This document shows positions 23,533-35,805 of a stretch of DNA of 64,000 bases, piece by piece; the stretch's first letter is position 1, and every line of letters begins with the position of its first letter. The notes beneath the pieces are model-generated. The model saw only the letters and a list, made by a program, of their open reading frames with translations, was not told where the DNA came from and made no database searches. The position numbers were made by a program, and so were the translations under genes. Origin of the DNA: Mycolicibacillus trivialis (GTDB lineage: Bacteria > Actinomycetota > Actinomycetes > Mycobacteriales > Mycobacteriaceae); assembly GCF_002102395.1 (NCBI RefSeq), contig NZ_LQPZ01000013.1:62001-126000 (forward strand). Direction: 5' to 3'.

Positions 23533-26500
23533 GTGAGCCGAACTCCGCTGCTGCTCCGCCCGCTCGGCTGGGGAATCCAGACCACCGTCGGCGCCGTCGA
23601 GGCGGCCGCCCGCACCGCTGCCAACGCGGTCGAGACGGTCGGTGAGATCGCCGCGGCCAGCGTGCACCTGGCGGCGGTCCCGGTGCGCGAAGGACTCAAT
23701 GCGCTCGCCGGTGAAGGCGCGCCGTGGACCCGCGGGTGCTGGCGCGGCGACGAACGCGCCTGGATCGAGGTACCCGGGCTCGCCGGACCGGACGGCGCGA
23801 TGCGCGCGGAGCAGGTGCAGACGGCGCTGGCAGGTCAGCCGGGAGTCGCCTCGGTGGCGGTGAACCGGCCGCTGGAACGGGTCGTCATCGGCTTCGATCC
23901 GGCCACGCCGCCGAACCTGCGCGAGTTGGCCCGCGTCATCGACGACACCGAACCCGCCGGGGCCGCACCGCCAACGGCTCGCACCACACTGCCGGGGGAC
24001 GGGCTGGTGCTGGTCACTCGCGGAGCGATGGTCGCCATCAACGCGGCCGGGTTCGCGATCGCCGTCGCGGGCCGGATGCTGCGGTGGCCGGCGGCCCCGC
24101 TGGCGGTCGACGCGGCCGCCACGTTCGCCAACTACCAACCCTGGCTGCGGCGTCGCCTCCACGAGCGGATCGGAGCGGGGCCGACCGACACCGTGCTCTC
24201 GCTGCTGGGCACCGGTGCGCGGATCGCCACCCTGTCCCCGGCAAATCTGGCGGTGGACGTGGCCATGCAGGGGCTGAAGGCCGCCGAATCGCGAGCGGCG
24301 GCCGATGCGTGGCGTCAGTACGAGCCGACGCTGGCTCGCGCGGCCGCCGACGGGCTGGTCCACCGGGCGCAACGGCCGGTGCCGCTGCCCGAGGGTGCCG
24401 CCCAGCGGTACTACGAGAAGATGGCGTTTGCGCAGGTGATCGGCGCCGGGCTGGTGGGGGTTCTGACCCGCAACCTCACGATGACCGCCAATGCCGTTGT
24501 GGTCACCGCGCCGAAAGCCGTTCGCGCCACGACCGAGGCGTTCGCCGCCACGTTGGGCCGGACGTTGGCCGAGCGATACGGCGTGCTGGTGCTGCAAGCG
24601 CACGGTCTGCGCCGACTCGACCGGGTCGACACCGTGCTGATCGACCCGCGAGTGCTCTGCACCGATCAGTTGCGGGTCGCGGAATTCCGGGGCGGGTCGT
24701 CGAGCCGGCGCGCCGACGCCTGGCCGGCGGCGCAGGGCATGGCCGACCGCGAGGGCATCAGGCCCGGTTGGCACGCGGTGCCCGGGTACGACGGGATCGA
24801 GGTCCTGCTGTCGCCGACGGTGCACCCGCTGGCCGTGGCGGTGATCGCCGAGGCGCGAGCCGCCGAGGTGGAGCTGGTCTCTCTCGACCTCGATCTGCTC
24901 GGGGAACTGCGGCCGGGTTTCGATGAGCTGGCAGCCGTAGCCGACGGCCCGGACGCCGCGCTGGCCGAGGCCCTGACCGAGCTCCAACGAAGCGGACGCA
25001 CGGTGGCGGTGGTCTCGGCGACCGCGGCGGAGGCGCTGTGCAATGCCGACGTCGGACTCGGAGTCGTCGCCGCCGACGACGACGCCGCGTCCCCGCCGTG
25101 GCAGGCCGACCTGATCGTCCGGGACCTCACCGCGGTGTGGCAGGTCCTGCACGCGCTGCCCGCTGCCCGGGCCGCCACCGACCGCGGTATCGCGATCTCA
25201 ACGGGCGCCACCAGCCTGGGGGCGCTGTTGATGGTGCCCGGAGTGCGTGGCGGCCGCAGGCTCAGCCCGGTCACCGCCGGCGCCGCCGCTGGAGCGGTCT
25301 CCGGCTATGTGCTCGCCCGCCGCGCCACCGCGGTGTCGGCGCCGCGACCCGCCCCCGCCCATGAATGGCATGCGATGTCGGTCGAGCAGGTTCGCCGGCT
25401 GCTTCCCGAGCCCACCGCCGAGCTCGAGGTGCCCTCCACAGAGCCGCCGAACATGTTCTGGCAGTTCCTGACCGCGGTGCGCGCCGAACTCTCCGACCCG
25501 CTGATGCCGGTGCTGGGGCTGTGCTCGGCGGCAACCGCCATGCTGGGCTCCCCGATCGACGCGATGATGGTCAGCACGGTGCTGATCGGTAACTGCATGC
25601 TCGCCGCCGGCCAACAGTTGCAGGCAGAGAACCGACTGAACCGGCTGCTGGCGCAGCAGACCCCACCGGCGCGCCGCGTGACCGCGGACGGTTATGCCGA
25701 GGTCCCCGCCGAGGCACTGGCGCCCGGGACGCTCATCGAGGTGCGCAGTAACGAGGTCGTGCCCGCCGACGCCCGCCTGGTCGAGGCCGCCGACCTCGAG
25801 GTCGACGAGTCGTCGCTGACCGGGGAGTCGCTGTCGGTGGACAAACAGACCGCGGCGACGCCGGGCGCCGAACTCGCCGACCGGCGTTGCATGCTCTACG
25901 CGGGCAGCACCGTGGTGGCCGGCACCGCCGTGGCGATCGTGACCGCCGTCGGCGCCGAGACCCAGGCCCGCCGCGCCGCCGAACTGGCGGCCGGGGAACT
26001 GCCGGTCGTCGGGCTGCAGCACCAGCTTTCGGTGTTGATGAATCGGGCGTTCCCGGCCAGCGCCGCCGGTGGCGTGATGGTGGGCCTGCTGGGGCTGCTG
26101 CGCGGCGGGACGTTACGGATCGCACTGGGCAATGCCATCGCCGTGGCGGTGGCCGCCGTCCCCGAGGGAATGCCGCTGATGGCCACTTTGGCCCAGCACG
26201 CCTCCGGCCAGCGGCTGAGCAAGGTCGGTGCGCTGGTGCGGATTCCGCGCACGGTGGAGGCGCTGGGCCGCGTCGAGGTGGTCTGCTTCGACAAGACCGG
26301 GACACTCAGCGAGAACCGGTTGCGGGTCACCGGCGTCCACCCGACGGCAGGTCACACCGACGAAGAGGTGCTGACCCTTGCTGCGCAGGCGGCGCCTGCC
26401 CCGGAAGGTGCGGCCCACGCCCACGCCACCGATCAGGCGGTGATCGAGGCGGCCGCCGCGCTACCGCCACTCGAGGAACGGTGGCTGACACCGGATGCCC

Positions 26501-27951
26501 ATGTGCCGTTCCGCTCCGGGCGGGCGTTCTCGGCGTCGGTCTCCGGTCGCGACCTCGTGATCAAGGGCGCCCCCGAAGTGGTGTTGGCGGCGTGCGACGA
26601 AGCACCCGGCGACGCCGAAGAGCGGATCGCTGCATTGGCGTCGCAGGGCTTGCGCGTGATCGCGGTCGCCGGCCGTACGTTGGCGGCCGCACAGGACCGG
26701 TCGGTCGGCGACGACGGCGACGCGGTGGAGCGGCTGTGCGAGTCGGGGCTGAGTCTGGTCGGGTTCCTCGGGATCGCCGACACCCCACGCGAGGAAGCGC
26801 CGCAGTTGCTCGCTGACCTCGCCGCCCGGGGAGTCGCGATCCGGTTGATCACCGGCGATCATCCGGTGACCGCCACCGCCATCGCCGCAGAGCTGGGGAT
26901 GCCGGTCACCGCGGAGCAGGTCATCACCGGATCGCAATGGAACGCGTTGTCCCGCAAGGAACAGCAGCAGGTGGTGGCTGAGCGGGTCATCTTCGCCCGC
27001 ATGTCCCCGGAGAACAAGGTGCAGGTGGTGCAGACCCTGGAGCGCAGCGGACGGGTCACCGCGATGGTCGGTGACGGCGCCAACGACGCCGCCGCCATCC
27101 GCGCGGCCAGCGTCGGTCTGGGGGTGGTGGCGCGCGGCAGCGACTCGGCGCACACCACCGCTGACATCGTGTTGACCGACGGCCGAATCGGCGCACTGGC
27201 CGACGCCATCGACGAGGGCCGTCGGCTGTGGCGCGGGGTGCAACTCGCGGTGACCGGCCTGCTCGGCGGCAACATCGGCGAGGTCATCTTCGGTGTGATC
27301 GGCACGGCGATCACCGGCACCTCACCGCTGAACAACCGTCAGTTGCTGTTGATGAACATGCTCACCGACGCGCTCCCGGCCACATCGGTGGCGGTGAGCA
27401 CCCCGGCCGGCCCGGCCGACCGGGTCGTGGGCGGGATCGACGAGCGGGCGCTGGTCCGCGCCGTCGCGGTCCGCGGCGTCATCACCGGGCTGGCGGCGAG
27501 CGCCGCCTGGTCGATGGCGGCGCTGACCGGCCGCCCGCAGCGTGCGGCCACGATCGCGTTGATCAGCCTGGTCACCACGGAGTTGGCCCAGACACTGGTG
27601 GATTCCCACGCCCCGCTGGTCTGGCTCACCGCCACCGGGTCGTTCGCGGTGTTCGCCGCGGCGATCAGCCTGCCCGGCGTCAGCCAGCTGCTGGGCTGCA
27701 CCCCGATCGGTCCACTGGGCTGGGCGCAGGCACTGGCCTCCTCCGGCGCCGCGGTCGGTGCGATCGCGGTCGCGCCGAGGTTGTTGCCGGCACGCTGGCA
27801 GGCCGGCGCGACGGCGGGAGTGGTCGAGGAGGGGCCCGAGCCCGTGGGGCCGACCGGCCCCCCGGAGGCCGCGACCGATGGGGACGGCGCGATCCTGGCG
27901 ATCACCCGGCCCGCGGGTGGGCGACGTCTCGAGCTAGTACCCACGCCCTGA
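23533..27951 (+). CDS. Giant P-type cation ATPase, CtpH/CtpI type
   Basis: This 1,472-residue membrane ATPase resembles mycobacterial CtpH and CtpI. The first ~600 residues hold a Cys-less HMA-like fold (RAWIEVPGLAG...VASVAVNRPLERVVIGFD) and a degenerate half that mimics an ATPase. The catalytic part has DESSLTGESLSVDKQ (about 763), VPEGMPLMATLAQ in M4, the phosphorylated Asp in CFDKTGTLSENRL (Asp920) and VGDGANDAAAIRAA (Asp1181). PEGMP in M4 is the P2-like form, not the CPx of P1B heavy-metal pumps, so the ion may be Ca2+, Mg2+ or Mn2+. GTG 23533 has GGGG 9 bases upstream; ATG 23518 is an alternative. Control by the ArsR protein is likely. A second homologue lies at 56058-60524. Its 3' end overlaps the TetR gene by 18 bases. 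Confidence 0.88.
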   Translation: MSRTPLLLRPLGWGIQTTVGAVEAAARTAANAVETVGEIAAASVHLAAVPVREGLNALAGEGAPWTRGCWRGDERAWIEVPGLAGPDGAMRAEQVQTALAGQPGVASVAVNRPLERVVIGFDPATPPNLRELARVIDDTEPAGAAPPTARTTLPGDGLVLVTRGAMVAINAAGFAIAVAGRMLRWPAAPLAVDAAATFANYQPWLRRRLHERIGAGPTDTVLSLLGTGARIATLSPANLAVDVAMQGLKAAESRAAADAWRQYEPTLARAAADGLVHRAQRPVPLPEGAAQRYYEKMAFAQVIGAGLVGVLTRNLTMTANAVVVTAPKAVRATTEAFAATLGRTLAERYGVLVLQAHGLRRLDRVDTVLIDPRVLCTDQLRVAEFRGGSSSRRADAWPAAQGMADREGIRPGWHAVPGYDGIEVLLSPTVHPLAVAVIAEARAAEVELVSLDLDLLGELRPGFDELAAVADGPDAALAEALTELQRSGRTVAVVSATAAEALCNADVGLGVVAADDDAASPPWQADLIVRDLTAVWQVLHALPAARAATDRGIAISTGATSLGALLMVPGVRGGRRLSPVTAGAAAGAVSGYVLARRATAVSAPRPAPAHEWHAMSVEQVRRLLPEPTAELEVPSTEPPNMFWQFLTAVRAELSDPLMPVLGLCSAATAMLGSPIDAMMVSTVLIGNCMLAAGQQLQAENRLNRLLAQQTPPARRVTADGYAEVPAEALAPGTLIEVRSNEVVPADARLVEAADLEVDESSLTGESLSVDKQTAATPGAELADRRCMLYAGSTVVAGTAVAIVTAVGAETQARRAAELAAGELPVVGLQHQLSVLMNRAFPASAAGGVMVGLLGLLRGGTLRIALGNAIAVAVAAVPEGMPLMATLAQHASGQRLSKVGALVRIPRTVEALGRVEVVCFDKTGTLSENRLRVTGVHPTAGHTDEEVLTLAAQAAPAPEGAAHAHATDQAVIEAAAALPPLEERWLTPDAHVPFRSGRAFSASVSGRDLVIKGAPEVVLAACDEAPGDAEERIAALASQGLRVIAVAGRTLAAAQDRSVGDDGDAVERLCESGLSLVGFLGIADTPREEAPQLLADLAARGVAIRLITGDHPVTATAIAAELGMPVTAEQVITGSQWNALSRKEQQQVVAERVIFARMSPENKVQVVQTLERSGRVTAMVGDGANDAAAIRAASVGLGVVARGSDSAHTTADIVLTDGRIGALADAIDEGRRLWRGVQLAVTGLLGGNIGEVIFGVIGTAITGTSPLNNRQLLLMNMLTDALPATSVAVSTPAGPADRVVGGIDERALVRAVAVRGVITGLAASAAWSMAALTGRPQRAATIALISLVTTELAQTLVDSHAPLVWLTATGSFAVFAAAISLPGVSQLLGCTPIGPLGWAQALASSGAAVGAIAVAPRLLPARWQAGATAGVVEEGPEPVGPTGPPEAATDGDGAILAITRPAGGRRLELVPTP

Positions 27952-28539
27952 CCCGGGCTCCTGCAAACCGGCGGCCAGGGCCGCGAATACCCGCGCGCCC
28001 AGGTCATCGGGCACCGCGTCGGGATCGAACGCCCGCTCGATGGCCAGTCCGTTGATCAGGGCGGTGGTCGCGACGGCGAGTTCGTCCACGCTGAGCGCGG
28101 CGCCGTCGGTGATGAGGTGTCCGGTTGCCGCCCCGGCCAATTCGCGGGCCGGGCGGATGAACTCGGTGAGCACACTCTCGCGGGTGGCGTCGTCGCGGGC
28201 ACCCAGCGCCAGGAAATCCAGGAGCAGCGGCAGCCAGCGCGGGTCACGGCCGACCCGGTGCAGAAACCGGCCGATCGGATCCGCGCCCTCCCCCAGGTTC
28301 TGAAACTCCGCCGAGGCGGCGGCATCGGCCAGCCGGTCAGCCAGCAGCGCGGCGAACAGTTCCCGCTTGGAGCCGAAGTAGTGATACAGCGCCCCGCGGG
28401 ACACCCCGGCGCCGCGGTAAACCTGTTCGAGCGTCGCGTCGTGATAGCCGTGTTCGGCGAAGACCCGCCCGGCCGCGCGCAACAGCGCCGCGCGCGTCTG
28501 TGCGCGCCGCTCGTGCTGGGGAGTGCGTTCGGGAGCCAT
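27934..28539 (-). CDS. TetR-family transcriptional repressor
   Basis: The 201-residue protein has a TetR N-terminal DNA-binding domain (RAALLRAAGRVFAEHGYHDATLEQVYRGAGVSRGALYHYFGSKRELFAALL) and a helical ligand domain with LPLLLDFLALGARDDATRESVL, an AcrR-like pattern. It is divergent from small membrane-protein genes, and a perfect 9-3-9 inverted repeat lies 25 bases from its start. It therefore probably represses both itself and the neighbours. The ligand is unknown. A TAGTTT hexamer sits 6 bases before its ATG. Its 3' end overlaps the ATPase gene tail-to-tail. Confidence 0.92.
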   Translation of the reverse strand: MAPERTPQHERRAQTRAALLRAAGRVFAEHGYHDATLEQVYRGAGVSRGALYHYFGSKRELFAALLADRLADAAASAEFQNLGEGADPIGRFLHRVGRDPRWLPLLLDFLALGARDDATRESVLTEFIRPARELAGAATGHLITDGAALSVDELAVATTALINGLAIERAFDPDAVPDDLGARVFAALAAGLQEPGSGRGY

Positions 28540-28545
28540 GGCGCG

Positions 28546-28551
28546 AAACTA
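28546..28551 (-). promoter_or_regulatory. Leaderless -10 (TAGTTT) of the TetR gene
   Basis: TAGTTT on the minus strand lies 6 bases before ATG 28539. The operator lies just upstream, in the -35 area. Confidence 0.55.
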
Positions 28552-28563
28552 CCCGAGAAAGAC

Positions 28564-28584
28564 ACATACCGCACAGCGGTATGT
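28564..28584. promoter_or_regulatory. TetR operator, 9-3-9 inverted repeat
   Basis: ACATACCGC - ACA - GCGGTATGT is a perfect inverted repeat between the divergent TetR gene and the plus-strand promoter TAGACT at 28590. Bound repressor would cover the -35 regions of both promoters. Confidence 0.85.
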
Positions 28585-28589
28585 ATTGC

Positions 28590-28595
28590 TAGACT
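28590..28595 (+). promoter_or_regulatory. Leaderless -10 (TAGACT)
   Basis: TAGACT is followed after 6 bases by GTG 28602, which opens a 35-codon frame. The TetR operator lies directly upstream. Confidence 0.55.
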
Positions 28596-28601
28596 ATCGG
28601 T

Positions 28602-28709
28602 GTGCCCGCGACGGTTCGCCCATGTTCGCCGGGCCGGCGTGCGGCTCGGCGTTGCCGGTCGCGAGGCGTGGCTGGGACCGGCACCGCGGAACGGGCGATG
28701 ACCGGGTAG
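28602..28709 (+). CDS. Possible leaderless upstream small ORF (35 aa)
   Basis: The GTG at 28602 stands exactly where a leaderless start should be relative to TAGACT, and the frame runs 35 codons to TAG 28707-28709. The stop lies 13 bases before the ATG of the next membrane protein, next to its AAGGAGA ribosome-binding site. The product is Arg-rich with two cysteines (PCSPGRRAARRCRSRG). It could be a translated leader peptide coupling expression to the downstream gene. No homology is claimed and coding is inferred only from promoter geometry. Confidence 0.35.
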   Translation: MPATVRPCSPGRRAARRCRSRGVAGTGTAERAMTG

Positions 28710-28722
28710 GAAGGAGATTCCG

Positions 28723-29013
28723 ATGGCCGCCGACGCCGTAGTGCCCGGCTGGCTACGCCGGGTGATGCAGGCCGACCGTGCCGGCTCCGCCTGGTATGTC
28801 GGCACCGGGTTCTTGTTCGCGCCGATCCTGGCGATCGTCTCCCCGTGGCCGGAGGTGACGACCGTGCTGTGGTGGCTGATCGCGCTGGCCGGACTCGAAC
28901 TGGGCTTGCTCGGGATAGCGATGGCGGTCGGGTTGGCGCGGATCCTGCGGTCCGGGGCGGAGATTCCCGAGGACTATTGGTTCGGTCTGATCGGGCAGCG
29001 CCCACGCAGGTAG
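28723..29013 (+). CDS. Small membrane protein, two TM segments
   Basis: The 96-residue product has two hydrophobic helices (GFLFAPILAIVSPW and LWWLIALAGLELGLLGIAMAVGLARIL) and a charged tail ending in GQRPRR. A good ribosome-binding site, AAGGAGA, precedes the ATG by 7 bases. It lies in the presumed TetR regulon, behind the operator. I do not recognise a family; its size and control would suit a ligand-induced membrane protein. Confidence 0.7.
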   Translation: MAADAVVPGWLRRVMQADRAGSAWYVGTGFLFAPILAIVSPWPEVTTVLWWLIALAGLELGLLGIAMAVGLARILRSGAEIPEDYWFGLIGQRPRR

Positions 29014-29053
29014 CTCCGCCGATTCGTGCGGATGTCCGCAACCGCGGACCACC

Positions 29054-29059
29054 GATAAT
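29054..29059 (+). promoter_or_regulatory. Leaderless -10 (GATAAT)
   Basis: GATAAT lies 6 bases before the GTG at 29066. This suggests the second membrane protein has its own leaderless transcript. Confidence 0.5.
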
Positions 29060-29065
29060 CGAACG

Positions 29066-29344
29066 GTGGCGGTGGCGGATTCTTCTACACGGTGGGGGCT
29101 GGGCAGGGTGGCGCTGGCGGTCAGTGCGCTGGGCGCTGTCGTGTGGTGTATCCCCTTGCTATGGCCGCTGGGTGGACCGGTGCTGCTGGTAACCGGATTC
29201 GCCCTGGCGGTGTGCGCCACGGGCCGCACCGGAGCGGATCGGGCGGGCGGGCAGGCCGCACTCGCCATCGTGGTCCTCGGGTTCCTGCTGGGCATCGCCG
29301 TTTGGGTGGTGGTCATTGGGCAGGGGATGAGCGAAGCGATGTGA
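29066..29344 (+). CDS. Small membrane protein, three hydrophobic segments
   Basis: The 92-residue product is almost all membrane: VALAVSALGAVVWCIPLLW, GPVLLVTGFALAVCA and AALAIVVLGFLLGIAVWVVVI, with a short charged linker (TGRTGADRAGG). This resembles the DUF4190-type small actinobacterial membrane proteins in layout, but I cannot assign it. It follows the preceding membrane gene by 52 bases and ends 32 bases before the convergent ferredoxin. Confidence 0.65.
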   Translation: MAVADSSTRWGLGRVALAVSALGAVVWCIPLLWPLGGPVLLVTGFALAVCATGRTGADRAGGQAALAIVVLGFLLGIAVWVVVIGQGMSEAM

Positions 29345-29376
29345 TGCGGATGCTGCGCGCGGGGCGTCGACCAGGG

Positions 29377-29661
29377 TCAGCGGTCGCCCCACTCCTTGCC
29401 GACCAGATCGGCATCGGCGTCGCGGGTGACCTTGATGGCGTTGGAGGGGCATTCCAGCGCCGCTCGCTCAACGGCCTCCGCGTACTCCTCGGGGACCTCC
29501 AACGGGCCGACCGTCTCGCCGTCTTCGCCGATCAGGGTGACCGTTTCATCGGGGGTCATCGCGAACACCGTCCAGGCCCGTCGTACACAGAACCCGGCGC
29601 CGACGCAGAGATTCTGATCGACGGCGACCCGGAGTGGGGTTGGCCGGTCAGGGGTGCCCAT
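29377..29661 (-). CDS. Single-cluster [3Fe-4S]-type ferredoxin
   Basis: The 94-residue protein has the actinobacterial P450-type ferredoxin layout: VDQNLCVGAGFCVRRA, a TVFAMTPDETVTLI middle and AALECPSNAIKV. Only three cysteines (LC, FC, EC-P) are in ligand positions, which points to a [3Fe-4S] cluster. It would pass single electrons to an oxygenase in the cytoplasm. No P450 or ferredoxin reductase gene is adjacent, so the partner is elsewhere. ATG 29661 is chosen because the longer frame upstream is Pro/Arg-rich and unconserved. Confidence 0.85.
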   Translation of the reverse strand: MGTPDRPTPLRVAVDQNLCVGAGFCVRRAWTVFAMTPDETVTLIGEDGETVGPLEVPEEYAEAVERAALECPSNAIKVTRDADADLVGKEWGDR

Positions 29662-29896
29662 GTCTGGGCCAACCGCCCGGGCAACCGGAGTATTTCTGGA
29701 CGCGGCGGTTGATTTTCGTGGCCGGGACCGTGCGATGGGGCGCGTGGGTGGCGAAAACCTCGGCCGAGGGCGGTGCCGGACCGCCGGTGGCCCTGAAATC
29801 GACATCGAGAATGGGATAAAGCCCGAAATTTCGCGTCCTGGCCCCGCTCAGCTGTCGATCTCAGGGATGACGCGTCCCTGCTCGCCTCGTTGAGGC

Positions 29897-29902
29897 GATA
29901 CT
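29897..29902 (+). promoter_or_regulatory. Leaderless -10 (GATACT)
   Basis: GATACT lies 7 bases before GTG 29910. The preceding 29662-29896 stretch shows no ORF of note, only a CGAAATTTCG palindrome. Confidence 0.5.
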
Positions 29903-29909
29903 TTCGGAT

Positions 29910-33506
<3,597 letters not shown>

Positions 33507-33510
<4 letters not shown>

Positions 33511-34826
33511 CGGTACTCACCCAGCCGAGGCCACAACCCCAACGCGACGGCGATCGCCGCCGCGATCGACAGCACGGCGCCGCCGACGGTGGCGCCGTAG
33601 AGTCCGCGGCGCGCGGCGGTGATCTCGGCACGCAGTTGGTCGCGGCTCTGTCCGATCGCCTGGCCCAGCGCGTCGTCGAGCTTCTCGAACGCCGGGGTGG
33701 AGTCGCCCTCGCCGGTCCCGACCGCGACCTGGGTGGCGGCCTGGTAGTTGCCGACGGCGATGTACTGGTTGATCCGGTAGTTGGCGTGTCGCCACCGGTC
33801 CAGCAGTTCGTCGGCGTCGGCGAGCGCGGACTTGTCGATGGTGTTGTCGTTGTCCAGGTACTGGTTGAGCTCGCGCTGCATGGCGTCGATGTGCTCGTAG
33901 AAGGTGCGCTTGGGCGCCTGCTCACCGCCGCGGCGGACCAGCGACAACGTCTCCTCGGCGCGGGCCTGCTGCGCCACGATCGACAGGTTGGTCAGCGTCT
34001 TCAACGAGTCCGCGGAGGTGTTCTTGGCGTTGCGGCTGCTGGTGGTGGAGATCGCCAGCGCCGTGCCCACCCAGATCACCATCACGAGGATAGCCAGCCC
34101 GCCGGCCACCAGGCCCGGGTTGACGCGGCGGCGGGTGCGCGCCGCCAACCAGCGATGCGCGAACGCCCCGAACAACACGGTGATCGCGATGACCAGGATC
34201 ACCGGGGCGGGCACCCGGGTGGAGGCGGTGGTCTCGGCGTCCACCCGCGCGGAGGTCTCGTCGTAGAGGCTCTGGGCGTCGGGCAGGATCGTGTCCTGCA
34301 TCAGCGACGACGCCTCGGCCAGGTAGCTCGCCCCGACCGGGTTGCCGGCCCGGTTGTTGGTCCGGGCGATCTCGACCAGCCCGGTGTAGACCGTGAGCTC
34401 GGCGTTGATCCGGCCCAGCAGCGACATCAGATGCTCGTCGGTGAGCCCGCTGGACGAGCGGGTCACGGCGTCCGCAGCGTCGATGATGGCCTGCTCGTAG
34501 CGTTTCCGTACCGGGGCGGGCTCGGCCTGGGCGATGAACGCGGTGGCTGCGGCGGCGTCGGCGACCGACAGGGCGGTGTAGAGCTGGCCTGCCGCCGACG
34601 CGAGCGGCTCGGTGTGGTTGAGCACCGTGGTCAGCGTCTGCTGGCGGTGGTCGATGGTGGTGGCGGTGGCGAACGCGCTGAGCACCCCCAGCATCGACAG
34701 CACGACGCCGATCGTGGCCAGTTTGCCGGGCGTGGTGGTCAGAAACCACCAGTACGGGTGAGCCGGCTGTTTCGGCGACGTCGACCCCTCCGGCTCGGTC
34801 GACGGATGCGCCAGCTCAACGGTCAC
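33507..34826 (-). CDS. glnX: GlnX, membrane partner of GlnH and PknG
   Basis: GlnX is a multi-pass membrane protein that couples GlnH outside to PknG inside. The 439-residue protein matches Rv0412c in length. It has an N-terminal TM (ATIGVVLSMLGVLSAFATATT), a helical sensor-like extracellular domain with many conserved Ala/Thr heptads, a TM pair (VILVIAITVLFGAFAH and GLAILVMVIWVGTALAI), a second helical domain and a last TM (AVLSIAAAIAVALGLW). The arrangement looks like a histidine-kinase sensor without its kinase. It is the first gene of the operon; the GTG start is read from the frame. A TATACA hexamer at 34872-34877 may be its -10. Confidence 0.93.
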
Positions 34827-34871
34827 GTGCGTTCGAGCCTCCGTCTGTCGGCTGCTGTGCTGGCCCCCAAC

Positions 34872-34877
34872 TGTATA
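34872..34877 (-). promoter_or_regulatory. Possible -10 (TATACA) of glnX-glnH-pknG
   Basis: On the minus strand TTAGACTTTGCTTATACAGT lies 45 bases before the glnX start; TATACA would be the -10. It is the most AT-rich spot in the divergent region. Confidence 0.4.
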
Positions 34878-34965
34878 AGCAAAGTCTAAGAGCGTGGCGT
34901 TTGTCGAGGTAGTGGTTTTCGTGTCGGGCGCCGAATTGCTGCGGTCGCGGCTGCCGGCGTCGGAT

Positions 34966-34971
34966 TAGGTT
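34966..34971 (+). promoter_or_regulatory. Leaderless -10 (TAGGTT)
   Basis: TAGGTT lies exactly 6 bases before ATG 34978. Confidence 0.55.
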
Positions 34972-34977
34972 GGACCG

Positions 34978-35796
34978 ATGCAGCGCGCGCGGGCCCTGGC
35001 CGAGCAGCGGGGGGCGACCCGGTATCGCAACCTGTTCGTGGTGTTGGCCACGATCGGATTCGGCGCCGCGGTGCTCGGTAGCTTCTTCCACCCGCGGCTG
35101 GCCGATCCGGGGGTGTGGTTGCTGGTGCTCGGCGGGCTGGTCTGCGCGGCCGTGGGCTTCATCGGGGCGCGGGCGGCCACCGCCCGGATACGATTCCGGG
35201 TGACGCAGCCTAGGTGGTTGGTGCTGGTTCAGGTCGCCGTCCTGCCGACCTCCGCGGTGGGATGGACCTGGCTCTACGGCAACCTGGTTGCGGCATCGAG
35301 CCGTGGGGTTTGGCCGGTGGTGATCGGTGTGGTGATGCCGATGGCGATGTTGGCGCAGTTCGCGACCGCCCTCACCAGTGAAAGCCTCTTCGACGGCGAC
35401 GCCGACGGGGTGCGGTTCATCCAGCGCGGCCGCCAACTGCGGCGGACCCGCATCCCGTGGGAGGACATCGCCGCGATCGTGGTGGCCACCGGCGCGCGGC
35501 CGAAAACCGTCGAGATCGGGGTGCGACTGCGCGCCGGCGTCCCCACCCGCCCGTACCCGCCCCGCGCCTATGAGCTGCTCACCGACCTGCCGTACCGTAT
35601 CGTGGCGCCCCGCAAGTCGTTCTCCCTCGACGACATCGGCGGAATGCTCAACCGCTCCGGGCGCACCGACATCGCGTTGCTGCACCGCACCCCGGCCGGA
35701 GAACAGCTACTGGGTTACGCCAACGCCTGGACCTCCGGCCGGCAACCGGTGGCCCGAACGGCCCGCTTGGCCCCCTTCGCGCCGGACCCCGCATAA
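34978..35796 (+). CDS. Four-TM membrane protein with C-terminal PH-like domain
   Basis: The 272-residue protein begins with two TM pairs: LFVVLATIGFGAAVLGSFF and GVWLLVLGGLVCAAVGFIG, then LVLVQVAVLPTSAVGWTWLY and VVIGVVMPMAMLAQFATAL. A cytoplasmic domain follows with DGVRFIQRGRQLRRTRIPWEDIAAIVV and GVRLRAGVPTRP, a strand pattern typical of bacterial PH-like domains. The function is unknown. It probably has its own leaderless promoter. The stop codon TAA is part of the -10 hexamer of mutT3, so the two genes are packed tightly but read from separate promoters. Confidence 0.75.
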   Translation: MQRARALAEQRGATRYRNLFVVLATIGFGAAVLGSFFHPRLADPGVWLLVLGGLVCAAVGFIGARAATARIRFRVTQPRWLVLVQVAVLPTSAVGWTWLYGNLVAASSRGVWPVVIGVVMPMAMLAQFATALTSESLFDGDADGVRFIQRGRQLRRTRIPWEDIAAIVVATGARPKTVEIGVRLRAGVPTRPYPPRAYELLTDLPYRIVAPRKSFSLDDIGGMLNRSGRTDIALLHRTPAGEQLLGYANAWTSGRQPVARTARLAPFAPDPA

Positions 35797-35799
35797 GCT
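35794..35799 (+). promoter_or_regulatory. Leaderless -10 (TAAGCT) overlapping a stop codon
   Basis: TAAGCT contains the TAA stop of the preceding gene and lies 6 bases before the mutT3 GTG at 35806. Confidence 0.5.
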
Positions 35800-35805
35800 G
35801 AGCGG

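Noticed and set aside
23416..25152. A 578-codon minus-strand frame inside the first P-type ATPase gene
   Set aside because: It is antisense to a well supported ATPase and shows only Arg/His/Gly-rich shadow sequence.
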